Assembly (NCBI RefSeq): GCF_013177695.1
Contig: NZ_WOEY01000138.1
Location: forward strand, 1 to 64,000
DNA: 64,000 nt
Direction of reading: 5' to 3'
DNA from: Paraburkholderia solitsugae
Lineage (GTDB): Bacteria > Pseudomonadota > Gammaproteobacteria > Burkholderiales > Burkholderiaceae
The notes beneath the pieces are model-generated. The model searched no databases. It was not told where the DNA came from and saw only the letters and a program-made list of their open reading frames with translations. The translations under genes and the position numbers were made by a program. The first letter of the stretch is position 1. Every line of letters starts with the position of its first letter. Positions 8,189-17,049 of this stretch are shown in pieces.

Positions 8189-11100
8189 ATGAAGGCTCAT
8201 TCGAGCAAGCTATCTTCGGTCAGTTTCGAAGGCTTTCGTCTGGATACGGCGAACGAATGCCTTTGGCGGCTGGATTCCGACTCGACACCCGAGCGGATCG
8301 ACCTGACGCGCAAGACCTTCGGCGTGTTGCGGTTTCTGATCGAGAATCGCGGTGCGCTGATTACCCATGACGCGCTGCTCGAAGCCGTGTGGCCCGATGT
8401 GCACGTGCAGCCCGAAGTCGTGAAGAGCCACATACAGATGATCCGGGCACGGCTCGGCGATAGCGCGCAGCGCCCTCGCTACATCGAAACCCTGCGCGGG
8501 CGCGGCTATCGTTTTGTCGCGCCCGTCAGGGTCCCTGCAACGGAGTCCGTGCCGGCCGTTAGCGAGGAGAGCTTCGGCCGCTTTGCCGGGCGCACGAGCG
8601 AACTGCAGCAACTGAGTGCAGCCATGGACCTGGCCCGATCCGGAAGCGGCCAGGTCGTGGTGGTTGCCGGTGAGCCGGGCATCGGCAAGACAGCGTTGCT
8701 CAAGCAGTTCGTTGCCGCCCAACGGTTCGAACCTGACGATGCGTGGGTCGCTGAAGGGCATTGCGTCGAGGGCTATGGCGGCACGGAACCGTTTTATCCG
8801 GTTCTGCAGGCTCTCGGGCAACTTTGCCAGGGAACCGGCGGCAGCGAAGTCGTGAAAGCGCTGGTGACGCTGGCGCCCACGTGGGCATGGCAGCTCCCGG
8901 GCCAGGTGGCGAGTCATGTGCGCGAGTCCCTCCATCGGCAGCTCCCTGGCGCGTCGCGCGAACGCATGCTGCGGGAGATCCGGGGCTTGCTGAGCTTTCT
9001 GACGCAGACGCAACCGCTACTTCTGATATTCGAAGATCTTCATTGGGCCGACTACTCAACCATCGATTTTCTGGCGGCGCTGGCGCGCCAGCCAGGCGCG
9101 CTGCGCCTGATGGTCGTCGCCACTTACCGGCAGGACGAGGCGGCGCTGGCCGAACACCCCATCGAGCAACTGCACCACGAGCTTTCGCTGAGGGGCCTAT
9201 GCCGGGAGCTGGCGCTTGGACCATTGCCGCGCGACGCAGTGGTTGCGTGGCTGACAGATCGCGATCACGCCGACCCTGCCGAGGCAGAACTGTCTTATCT
9301 CATCGCGCAACGTTGCGGCGGGAATCCACTGTTTATGCGGGCGACCCTCGCAGATCTCGTGGAGCGCAACATGCTCCGCAAGACGGCGACGGGCTGGCGG
9401 CCGCTGGCGCCGATGGCGACGATCGGCGCGGCAGCGCCACACACGATAACCCGGACGCTCGAGGGTAGAATCCGGCGCCTCGGCGCCGACGAGCGTAATC
9501 TGCTTGAAGCCGCTAGCGTTGCGGGGCTCTGCTTTTCTTCGGCGACTGTGGCCGAGGCCGCGGGTCTGTCGACGGAGCAGTTCGACGATCTCTGCGAGGC
9601 GCTGGCGCGCAACCAACGCTTTATTCAACGTTGCGGAGTGAAGCGCTTACCCGACGGGGAAGCGGCGGCGATGTTCTGTTTCGACCATGCCCTCATTCGC
9701 CACGCGTTCTATGGACGTCAAGGGCTGACTCGCCGCTCCCGTTTGCATCGGCAAATCGCGGAACGGCTCGAGGCGATCTATGCTCTCGATCAGAGAGCGG
9801 AGGTGGCATACGAGCTTGGACACCATTTCGCTGACGCGAGAGACTGGCTCAAGGCGATCGACTATCTACGCATGGCGCTGCAAACCGCGAAGGTTCGCTT
9901 TGCGTATCGCGAGGCGCAGTCGATTCTCGACTTTGCCGCTTCGCTCACCGCGAAGTTGCCGGCTGATTTGCGTCCGCTTAAAAGCTTTGAGTTTGCCGAG
10001 GCGCGCGCATCGCTTTACGCTGCAGCGCATGATCCGCGCGCCGAGGCCGCCTGGATCGAACTGGAGGAACAGGCACGCACGATTGGCCGGCTCGATGCGC
10101 AATTGCGCGCCATGCTCGGCCTCGCCTACGTCTTTAGCTGGAGCGACAGGCAACGTTGCATCGAGATGCTAAACGAAGCGCTGACGCTGAGCGCATCGCA
10201 TCCCGACCTGCGCGTCAGTGCGCTGGTGCGCGTGAGTGCCTACGTACGCCGTATCTGGACCGACGGCTGGTCGCATGCCGATCTGACTGAGTGCGAGACG
10301 GCGATGCGTGCGCTGCGCGAGACGGGGGATCCCTTGCCGATCGCCCGGGCGAATATGGAATACAGCATGCTGTGCATCATTTCCACCCGGTATCGCGAAG
10401 CGCTCGGGACGGTGCGGGCGAATTACCAGATTCTCTTCGAGCATGCGGTGGAACATCCGGGCTTCGACCTCGCGAGGGCGACGTGGATGCTCCGGTTGGG
10501 TACGTCGTGGGCTCAGCTTTTCCTCGGCGAGTTAGGCCGGTCGATGGAATCGTTCGACCAGGGTATGGCTTCGTTCCACGAGAATGGCGACTATTTTGCG
10601 GCCCGCACGCTCGAAGTCTATCGGGGTTGGTTGCTCGTGCACACGATGGACTACGAATCAGTCATTGAAATGTACGAACGCTTCGTGCCGGCTTCAAACT
10701 CGTCCGCTCGGGCGGTCGAAACCGACTCCGGCGCACTGCTGCCCGTGCAACACCGTGCGTGCATCGTGCTCGCGGGCCTCGCGTATATAGGATTGGAGAA
10801 CGGCGCACGCGCCTCGGCGCTGTTTGCGGAAGCGCAACGACAGCTGGACGCCACGCCCATCATGTTCGACTGGTACTGGCGACTGGCAATCGAATGGGGT
10901 ACCTCGGAGGCCGCGATGATGGCGGGCGACTATCGTACCGCCCGATCGCGCGCCCAGGTGTTCCTCAGGCTCGCCCTCGCCACCGAAGACCGGACGTGGC
11001 AGGCTCTCGCCTGGGAAGTCGTTGCCCGAGAGGCGCTCGCGAGTGGCGATCCGGTCATTGCACTCGAGCACATCAACGCCGCGTTCGCGGCCACGGCAGG

Positions 11101-11287
11101 ATTCGAAACCCCGCTGGCGGACTGGCGGCTTCACCGCACGGCGGCCGCGATTCACGAGGCCTGCGGCGACGCCGAACAGGCGGATGTGCAACAGCGCCAT
11201 TTCATGTCGACGCTCGAACGGTTGTCGAATTCCTTGCCGCGGGGCGGTCAGATCGGCTGGCGTCTGCTCGCTTTTTCAACAAGCTGA
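8189..11287 (+). CDS. Winged-helix + ATPase + TPR-like transcriptional regulator (paralogue B)
   Basis: A 1032-aa protein with the same order as its divergent neighbour: winged helix (residues about 10-110, with DALLEAVWPDVHVQPEVVKS and YIETLRGRGYRFVAPV), ATPase (Walker A GEPGIGKTALL near 165, Walker B-like LLLIFEDLHWADYSTIDFL), and a long helical C-terminus ending in ETPLADWRLHRTAAA, which matches the paralogue. I chose ATG 8189 because AGAGGG precedes it and the conserved fold starts just after; the frame stays open to 8024. The pair looks like a local duplication followed by divergence. The next gene downstream on this strand is poxB, 203 bp away, a possible but unproven target. Confidence 0.87.
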   Translation: MKAHSSKLSSVSFEGFRLDTANECLWRLDSDSTPERIDLTRKTFGVLRFLIENRGALITHDALLEAVWPDVHVQPEVVKSHIQMIRARLGDSAQRPRYIETLRGRGYRFVAPVRVPATESVPAVSEESFGRFAGRTSELQQLSAAMDLARSGSGQVVVVAGEPGIGKTALLKQFVAAQRFEPDDAWVAEGHCVEGYGGTEPFYPVLQALGQLCQGTGGSEVVKALVTLAPTWAWQLPGQVASHVRESLHRQLPGASRERMLREIRGLLSFLTQTQPLLLIFEDLHWADYSTIDFLAALARQPGALRLMVVATYRQDEAALAEHPIEQLHHELSLRGLCRELALGPLPRDAVVAWLTDRDHADPAEAELSYLIAQRCGGNPLFMRATLADLVERNMLRKTATGWRPLAPMATIGAAAPHTITRTLEGRIRRLGADERNLLEAASVAGLCFSSATVAEAAGLSTEQFDDLCEALARNQRFIQRCGVKRLPDGEAAAMFCFDHALIRHAFYGRQGLTRRSRLHRQIAERLEAIYALDQRAEVAYELGHHFADARDWLKAIDYLRMALQTAKVRFAYREAQSILDFAASLTAKLPADLRPLKSFEFAEARASLYAAAHDPRAEAAWIELEEQARTIGRLDAQLRAMLGLAYVFSWSDRQRCIEMLNEALTLSASHPDLRVSALVRVSAYVRRIWTDGWSHADLTECETAMRALRETGDPLPIARANMEYSMLCIISTRYREALGTVRANYQILFEHAVEHPGFDLARATWMLRLGTSWAQLFLGELGRSMESFDQGMASFHENGDYFAARTLEVYRGWLLVHTMDYESVIEMYERFVPASNSSARAVETDSGALLPVQHRACIVLAGLAYIGLENGARASALFAEAQRQLDATPIMFDWYWRLAIEWGTSEAAMMAGDYRTARSRAQVFLRLALATEDRTWQALAWEVVAREALASGDPVIALEHINAAFAATAGFETPLADWRLHRTAAAIHEACGDAEQADVQQRHFMSTLERLSNSLPRGGQIGWRLLAFSTS

Positions 11288-11490
11288 TGGATGCTTCAGG
11301 CGTGAGGCACGGGGGAGCCGTCAGAGTGTCGATCCCCCGGCGGGGTGATATCGGCTGATAGGGCGTCCATGCAAGATAAGTGAATCGTCAAACCGATGAA
11401 CTCAGTGCGGCCGGAGGTTAAGAACTGCGGCCTGCGGTTCATAACGGTGGCGGATCATTTCATGCGTGGAGCACCTTCAGGAGAGCAGAC

Positions 11491-13203
11491 GTGAGCAAAA
11501 AAGTTGCGGAAGTCATTGTGGACACGCTCGCCGCGGCGGGCGTCAAGCATTGCTACGGGATCGTGGGGGACACGCTGAATCTCATCGCTCACCACATCAA
11601 CGAGAGCGACATCGAGTGGGTCCATGTGCGCCATGAGGAGGCGGGGGCGTTCGCCGCCGAAGCCGAAGCCATGCTGACCGGCAACCTCACCGCCGTGGCG
11701 GGAAGCTGCGGCCCTGGCAGCCTTCACTTCATCAACGGCCTGGTGGATGCCAACCGCAATCGGGCGCCGGTTATCCTGATCGCAACCCAGGTCGCGAGCG
11801 AGGAACTTGGCTTTAACTTTCCGCAGGAAGTCGACTTCAAGGCGATCTACGGATCGTGCAGCGTGTTCTGCGACATGATCATTACGCCGGAGCAGGCGCG
11901 CCGCAAAACCGTGATTGCCTGTCAGACCGCCATTGCAAAGGGTGGCGTCGCTGTGTTGATCGTTCCGGTCGACATCGCGCATGCCAATACGAGCGATGAG
12001 GTCCCGTATTCGGTCCACACGAATGTGCCCGTTGTCCGGCCGAGTGACGCGGACCTCGACCGTGTCGCCGACATCCTCAATTCGGGCGGCGACAAGATCG
12101 CGATCTATGGCGGCTCGGGATGCCGTGGCGCCCACGCCGAAATCCTGGCGGTTGCCGAGCAGCTCAAGGCGCCTATTGCACATACGTCCCGCGCAAAAGA
12201 CGCGCTGGAACATGACAACCCGTACAACGTCGGCATGACCGGTATTATCGGCGGCGAAGCGGGCTATCTGGCGGTATCCGAATGCGAGACCTTGCTGTTG
12301 CTGGGCGCCGACTTCGCGTGGCGGCAGTTCTATCCGGAGAGGGCCAAAATTGTTCAGATCGATATGGCGCCCGATCATCTCGGCCGCCGGCATCCGGTTA
12401 CGTTAGGGCTGGTCGGGGATATCAAGGCCACGATGGAGGCGTTGTTGCCGCGCCTCAAGCCGCGCACGTCAACCGAGTTCGGCGACAAGCTCGTCGAGCG
12501 GCATGCCAGCGCGCTGGAAACCCACCGGTCCAAGGCCGTCGCGTCGAACCGCGGAACGATTCCGCCCATCTATCTGACCGAGTTGATCAACCGGTATGCA
12601 GCCAGCGATGCACTCTTCTGCGCCGACGATGGAACGCCCACTGTCTGGCTTTATCGGCATATCCAGACGAACGGAAAACGCCGGGTGTTTTCGAGTCTGC
12701 TCCACGGCACGATGGCGGCGGCCTTGCCGATGTCAATGGGGCTGCAGAAGTGCCAGCCCGGACGCCAGGTGATCTCCATGTCCGGCGACGGCGGTCTCGC
12801 CATGCTGTTCGGTGAGCTCATGACGGTCGTGCAGGAGAAGCTGCCCGTCAAGGTGGTGGTGTTCGACAACGGCAAGCTTGGATTTATCGACATCGAACAG
12901 AAGTCCGAAGGCATGCTCCCGCTCTACACGGGCCTGCAAAATCCGGACTTCGGCAAGGTCGCCGAGGCGATGGGATTGTGGGGGCGCACGGTGTCGAAAG
13001 CCGACGAGCTCGAAGAGGCCGTTATCACATGGTTGAACCAACCCGGCCCCGCGCTTCTGAACGTCAAGGTCGACACGATGACGCTCGTGATGCCGCCGAA
13101 GTTCGAGTGGGGTTCTGCTTACGGAATGGTCCTGTATTCCGCGAAAGCCATGCTGCAGGGGCAGTCCGCCGACGTGTTCGCCATGATCCGCGAAAATTTA
13201 TAG
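11491..13203 (+). CDS. poxB: Pyruvate oxidase / ubiquinone-dependent pyruvate dehydrogenase
   Basis: A 570-aa thiamine-diphosphate enzyme, close to the 572 aa of E. coli PoxB. The N-terminal domain has the activating Glu in VRHEEAGAFAAEAEA and the AGSCGPGSLH motif. The middle FAD/DHS-like domain covers about 190-330. The C-terminal ThDP/Mg motif starts at GDGG (residue 432) and continues to VVVFDNGKLGFI. PoxB decarboxylates pyruvate to acetate and CO2 and passes electrons to ubiquinone at the inner membrane. The start is GTG with AGGAGAG 8 bases upstream. An acetolactate synthase-like role is possible but the PoxB-like N-terminal sequence argues against it. It is probably monocistronic. Confidence 0.82.
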   Translation: MSKKVAEVIVDTLAAAGVKHCYGIVGDTLNLIAHHINESDIEWVHVRHEEAGAFAAEAEAMLTGNLTAVAGSCGPGSLHFINGLVDANRNRAPVILIATQVASEELGFNFPQEVDFKAIYGSCSVFCDMIITPEQARRKTVIACQTAIAKGGVAVLIVPVDIAHANTSDEVPYSVHTNVPVVRPSDADLDRVADILNSGGDKIAIYGGSGCRGAHAEILAVAEQLKAPIAHTSRAKDALEHDNPYNVGMTGIIGGEAGYLAVSECETLLLLGADFAWRQFYPERAKIVQIDMAPDHLGRRHPVTLGLVGDIKATMEALLPRLKPRTSTEFGDKLVERHASALETHRSKAVASNRGTIPPIYLTELINRYAASDALFCADDGTPTVWLYRHIQTNGKRRVFSSLLHGTMAAALPMSMGLQKCQPGRQVISMSGDGGLAMLFGELMTVVQEKLPVKVVVFDNGKLGFIDIEQKSEGMLPLYTGLQNPDFGKVAEAMGLWGRTVSKADELEEAVITWLNQPGPALLNVKVDTMTLVMPPKFEWGSAYGMVLYSAKAMLQGQSADVFAMIRENL

Positions 13204-13233
13204 GACTTAGGCGGTAAGCGGGGCGGGCAGACG

Positions 13234-13260
13234 GCGCGATCACGCTCTCGACGATCGCGC
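13234..13260. other. Stem-loop after poxB
   Basis: An 8-bp perfect inverted repeat, GCGCGATC and GATCGCGC, with an 11-base loop, 30 bases after the poxB stop. There is no T-run, so it is at best a weak terminator or an mRNA 3' stabiliser. A second 8-bp stem (CCCCGGCG / CGCCGGGG) lies at 13317-13342 in the same gap. Confidence 0.4.
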
Positions 13261-13442
13261 AGAAGCGCAGGATAAGCGCGCGCGACATGTCCTCATTTCC
13301 CTGTTTGGCTGTCTTGCCCCGGCGGGAGTAGACTCGCCGGGGTTGCTCCGTGATACCACGCCGATCGTCGCTTTGCGCCGATATTTGCGCGTGAACAAAA
13401 GGAGTAGGGAAACCAGTTTGAGTGGCGTCGGGGAATTCGAGA

Positions 13443-14342
13443 ATGCGTCTGTCCAAGGTTGATCTGAATCTCTTCGTGGTCTTCGAAGCCGTCTACAGAA
13501 CGCGAAACCTGACGCGCGCAGCGGAGATGCTGTTCATCACCCAGCCTGCTGTCAGCAATGCGTTGGCGCGGATGCGCAAGGCATTCGACGATCAGCTTTT
13601 CGTCAGTACGTCGGCCGGCATGATGCCGACGCCCGCTTCGGAAAACATCATCGGCCAGGTTCGTGAGGCGCTGCAGTTGCTCGACTCGAGCACCCACGTC
13701 GGAGGGCGCTTCGATCCCGCCTCGTCGGAGCGTACGTTCCGGCTTAGCATGACCGACCTCACGGAGGCACTCCTTCTGCCGGCACTGGAGGAGGTATTGC
13801 AGCAACTGGCGCCCGGCATCCGCATCGAAAGCTACTTTACGACGCGCAGAGAGGTTCCGGAAGCGCTAGCCAGCGGGGCGGTCAATCTCGCGATCGACGC
13901 GCCGCTGATTGATGACCCCTACCTCGAGCAGGAGCCGCTGGGCCGCGACCGTTATGCATGCATGCTGCGCCACGACCATCCGTTCACAAAAAAGAAACTG
14001 ACGATCGATGACTACCTCAGGTTCGGTCATATCCACGTATCCAGCCGCCCCCAGGGGTCGGGTCTCGTCGACGCGGAACTGAACAGGCTGGGTCTCCGGC
14101 GATCGATTCAGACGCGGGTTCAACACTATCTGGTCGCCCCCTTGATCGCGATGCGAACCGATCTCGTCCTCACGGCCCCACTTGTGCTGCTCCAGCGGTA
14201 TGACGCGCGAATCCTGGCGCTGCCGTTCGATCTTCCGGATCTTCAGTCTCATTGCTACTGGCATCGAAGCGTGACCGGGGACCCGGCTCATCGTTGGCTG
14301 CGCGAGCAGATTGGCCGCCTCATGCGTGAAATGCACCAGTAG
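13443..14342 (+). CDS. LysR family transcriptional regulator
   Basis: A 299-aa protein of normal LysR length. The N-terminal helix-turn-helix is clear (LSKVDLNLFVVFEAVYRTRN, then ITQPAVSNALARMRKAFDDQ), followed by the effector-binding domain. The LSKVDLNLF opening is typical of the NodD/NahR/LinR branch, which often senses aromatic or flavonoid-like compounds; that extension is inference. ATG 13443 is chosen because homologues begin with this sequence. It is 240 bp downstream of poxB on the same strand and 131 bp before the phosphatase-kinase-dehydrogenase cluster, which it may control. Confidence 0.88.
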   Translation: MRLSKVDLNLFVVFEAVYRTRNLTRAAEMLFITQPAVSNALARMRKAFDDQLFVSTSAGMMPTPASENIIGQVREALQLLDSSTHVGGRFDPASSERTFRLSMTDLTEALLLPALEEVLQQLAPGIRIESYFTTRREVPEALASGAVNLAIDAPLIDDPYLEQEPLGRDRYACMLRHDHPFTKKKLTIDDYLRFGHIHVSSRPQGSGLVDAELNRLGLRRSIQTRVQHYLVAPLIAMRTDLVLTAPLVLLQRYDARILALPFDLPDLQSHCYWHRSVTGDPAHRWLREQIGRLMREMHQ

Positions 14343-14473
14343 CCGGGGCTTGTGGGGCGTACGGGGTCTACGCGCCAGGTGTCACGAAAACTTATAGCGG
14401 ACTATCACAACAATCAATTTCCTGAATGTCGCGGCACTGGGTATTCTGCTAGTCATGTTGAAGCGAGGATGGC

Positions 14474-15148
14474 ATGGCAGAACTCTATCTTGTACGGCAT
14501 GGTCAGGCGTCTTTCGGCGCCGAAAACTATGACGAACTCTCTCCTTCCGGTCGTACCCAATCAGGTTGGCTCGGCGAGTACTTCGCGCAGGCGAACTTGC
14601 GGTTCGATCGCGTTGTCATCGGCACGATGCAGCGGCATCGGCAAACTGCCGATGGAATTCTCGCCGCCATGGGTGACCCGCAAGTCGAGATCGCGCAAGA
14701 CGCGGGTCTGAACGAATACGATTTCGAGGCCCTGTTCGGAGCCCTCGGCGAAGCGGGCTTGCCGTCAGGTTTGTCGCCGGCAAGTTCAAAGAAGGACTTT
14801 TACAAAGGGCTCCGGCAAGTGCTGCAGCTTTGGGCCGATGACCGCTTGCCGGGCCGTGTTCCAGAGACATGGCAGCAATTCCAGGCGCGTGTCCAGCGCG
14901 CGCGCCTCGACATCCAGCGGGCTGGCGGCAGGCGCGTTCTGGTGGTGAGTTCGGGTGGTCCGATCGCGGTAACGGCACAGCAGGTTCTGCAGGCGCCCGC
15001 TGCGAGCGCGATTGCACTGAACCTGCAGATTCGAAACAGCAGCGTTTGCCAATATGTCTTTAACGACGACGCGATGTCGCTAGTCAGCTTCAATTCAGTG
15101 CCTCATCTCGAACATGCCGAGAGGCGTGAATTTGTCACTTACGGCTGA
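14474..15148 (+). CDS. Histidine phosphatase family protein
   Basis: A 224-aa protein of the phosphoglycerate mutase-like (branch 1) fold. The catalytic RHG motif lies at residues 8-10 (LYLVRHGQASFG) and the second-half VVSSGGPIAV replaces the usual His-containing SHG, so the second catalytic His may be shifted or lost. These enzymes remove phosphate from small molecules through a phosphohistidine. It starts a four-gene run with 7 bp to the kinase gene, so it probably acts on the same phosphorylated metabolite. The partnership with the APH kinase is the most informative clue; substrate unknown. Confidence 0.82.
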   Translation: MAELYLVRHGQASFGAENYDELSPSGRTQSGWLGEYFAQANLRFDRVVIGTMQRHRQTADGILAAMGDPQVEIAQDAGLNEYDFEALFGALGEAGLPSGLSPASSKKDFYKGLRQVLQLWADDRLPGRVPETWQQFQARVQRARLDIQRAGGRRVLVVSSGGPIAVTAQQVLQAPAASAIALNLQIRNSSVCQYVFNDDAMSLVSFNSVPHLEHAERREFVTYG

Positions 15149-15155
15149 TCTTTAC

Positions 15156-16172
15156 ATGAATGCCCATCTTCAATTCGACACCGAAGATCTCACACGTTAT
15201 CTGACGGTGCACGTCCCTGGGTTTCAAGGGCCGTTGTCCGTCGAGAAATTTCCCGGCGGACAATCCAATCCGACGTTTCTTTTGAAGGCGCAAAGCGGTC
15301 ACTACGTGCTGAGGCGTCAACCGCCCGGCGAACTGCTCAAGTCCGCCCATGCCGTTGATCGTGAGTTTCGCGTGCTGTCGGCGCTTGGCCGAACAGCGGT
15401 CCCGGTCGCCCGTGCGTATCACCTTTGCGAGGACCGTGACGTTATCGGTAGCCTGTTTTACGTCATGAGCTACGAAGACGGGCGAATCTTCTGGAATCCG
15501 GCGCTGCCTGAAGTACCCGTCGAGGAGCGCGGCTCTATCTACGACGCACTGCTCGGCACGATGGCGGCTCTCCACGACGTGGATATCGACGAAGCCGGAT
15601 TGTCGGACTACGGCCGCCCGGGCGACTATTTCGCGCGTCAGATCGACCTGTGGACCCGGCAATATCGCGCCGCGCAGACCGATACCCTGGAGCCGATGGA
15701 GTCGCTGATCGCGTGGCTGCCTGCCCACTGTCCGGCGGAAACCGGCAAGCCTTCGCTTGTGCACGGCGATTTCCGTATCGACAACCTCATTTTCATGCGC
15801 GGCGAACCGCGAGTTCGCGCGGTTCTCGACTGGGAGCTCTCCACGCTCGGCAATCCTCTGGCTGACATCGCGTACTTCTGCATGTGTTTGCGGCTTCCGC
15901 CCGGCAGTCATATCGCCGGACTCGCGGGCCTGAATCGAGGGGCGTTGGGGGTGCCGGACGAGGCGTCGATTGTCGAGCGGTATAGCGAGCTCCGGGGCAT
16001 TTCATCGATTGAGAACTGGAACTTCTACCTGGCGTTCAGCTTCTTCCGACTCGCCGCTATCGCACAGGGCGTGAAGAAACGGGCCTTGAGCGGTAACGCA
16101 TCGAATCAAAAGGCCCGGCAGGTGGGGGAGATGGCTGGAGTGCTGGCGAAGATGGGCATGGACCTGATCTGA
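15156..16172 (+). CDS. APH-type phosphotransferase (ACAD10/11- and LvaA-like)
   Basis: A 338-aa kinase of the aminoglycoside phosphotransferase/choline kinase fold. The catalytic loop HGDFRIDN begins at His203 with Asp205, and the metal-binding DWE is at Asp225, followed by STLGNPLADIAYF. The N-terminal glycine-rich FPGGQSNPTF fits the ACAD10/ACAD11 kinase group. In that group and in LvaA of Pseudomonas putida, the kinase phosphorylates 4-hydroxyacyl-CoA so that an acyl-CoA dehydrogenase-fold partner can eliminate phosphate. Here an SDR and an ACAD follow directly. Antibiotic resistance is unlikely. Substrate is inference. Confidence 0.85.
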   Translation: MNAHLQFDTEDLTRYLTVHVPGFQGPLSVEKFPGGQSNPTFLLKAQSGHYVLRRQPPGELLKSAHAVDREFRVLSALGRTAVPVARAYHLCEDRDVIGSLFYVMSYEDGRIFWNPALPEVPVEERGSIYDALLGTMAALHDVDIDEAGLSDYGRPGDYFARQIDLWTRQYRAAQTDTLEPMESLIAWLPAHCPAETGKPSLVHGDFRIDNLIFMRGEPRVRAVLDWELSTLGNPLADIAYFCMCLRLPPGSHIAGLAGLNRGALGVPDEASIVERYSELRGISSIENWNFYLAFSFFRLAAIAQGVKKRALSGNASNQKARQVGEMAGVLAKMGMDLI

Positions 16173-16216
16173 AGGCAGGCAGGAAACACGGAAACGTAGA
16201 AGGATGGAGACTGATT

Positions 16217-16981
16217 GTGACTACTAATTTGTTTGACCTGAAAGGGAAGATTGCGCTGGTGACGGGCGCGAGCCGCGGTATCGGTGAGGAGATCGCCAAA
16301 CTGCTCGCCGAGCAGGGTGCCCACGTGATTGTGTCGAGCCGCAAGCTGGAAGATTGCGAATCTGTGGCACGCGAGATCAGCGAAGCGGGCGGGAACGCGG
16401 AAGCCAAAGCGTGCCATGTCGGGCGCGTCGAGGACATTCACGCGATCTTTGCGCATATTCGTGCACAGCATGGCCGTCTGGATATCCTCGTCAACAACGC
16501 GGCGGCGAATCCGTATTTTGGCCATATTCTCGACACCGATCTGTTGTCCTTCGAAAAGACGGTGGAAGTCAATCTGCGCGGTTACTTCTTCATGTCCGTG
16601 GAAGCGGGCAAGTTGATGCGGGAGCACGGTGGCGGTGCGATCGTCAACACGGCTTCGGTCAATGCCTTGCAGCCTGGCGACAAGCAGGGAATCTACTCGA
16701 TCACCAAAGCGGCCGTTGTCAACATGACGCGGGCATTCGCGAAGGAGTGCGGGCCGTTGGGAATTCGCGTGAATGCGCTGCTCCCCGGATTGACCAAAAC
16801 CCGCTTTGCGGGGGCACTCTTCGCCGATCAGGGCACGTACGAAAGCTGGATGTCGCGCATCCCGCTGCGGCGTCACGCGGAACCTCGCGAGATGGCGGGG
16901 ACCGTGCTTTACCTGGTGTCCGATGCTGCGAGCTATACCAATGGAGAGTGCATCGTCGTTGACGGTGGACTGACGATCTAG
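16217..16981 (+). CDS. SDR family oxidoreductase
   Basis: A 254-aa classical short-chain dehydrogenase. The NAD(P)-binding TGASRGIG lies at residues 15-22, NNAA near 95, and the catalytic Ser-Tyr-Lys is seen as NTASVNA...GIYSITKAAV. The protein ends in CIVVDGGLTI as expected. Arg in SSRK after the second strand suggests NADP preference (inference). The start is GTG with GGAG about 8 bases upstream. In the Lva-type pathway an SDR reduces a 4-oxoacyl-CoA to the 4-hydroxyacyl-CoA, which would suit its position between kinase and dehydrogenase genes. Confidence 0.88.
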   Translation: MTTNLFDLKGKIALVTGASRGIGEEIAKLLAEQGAHVIVSSRKLEDCESVAREISEAGGNAEAKACHVGRVEDIHAIFAHIRAQHGRLDILVNNAAANPYFGHILDTDLLSFEKTVEVNLRGYFFMSVEAGKLMREHGGGAIVNTASVNALQPGDKQGIYSITKAAVVNMTRAFAKECGPLGIRVNALLPGLTKTRFAGALFADQGTYESWMSRIPLRRHAEPREMAGTVLYLVSDAASYTNGECIVVDGGLTI

Positions 16982-16988
16982 TCAAGGG

Positions 16989-17019
16989 GTCGACGCACGG
17001 GCTTGACCCATGCGTCGAC
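16989..17019. other. Stem-loop between SDR and acyl-CoA dehydrogenase genes
   Basis: Arms GTCGACGCACGGG and CCCATGCGTCGAC pair over 13 positions with a single G-T wobble and a short loop. There is no T-run. It lies 30 bases before the next start codon within one probable operon, so an mRNA processing or stability role is more likely than termination. Confidence 0.5.
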
Positions 17020-17049
17020 GGCATGAATCACGATTCTGGAAGAGTAAAA

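Noticed and set aside
11491..13203. Acetolactate synthase large subunit
   Set aside because: The N-terminal and central sequences follow PoxB, and no small subunit or ilvC gene is near.
15156..16172. Aminoglycoside resistance gene
   Set aside because: The APH fold is of the ACAD10/11-associated type and the gene sits in a fatty-acid-like operon.
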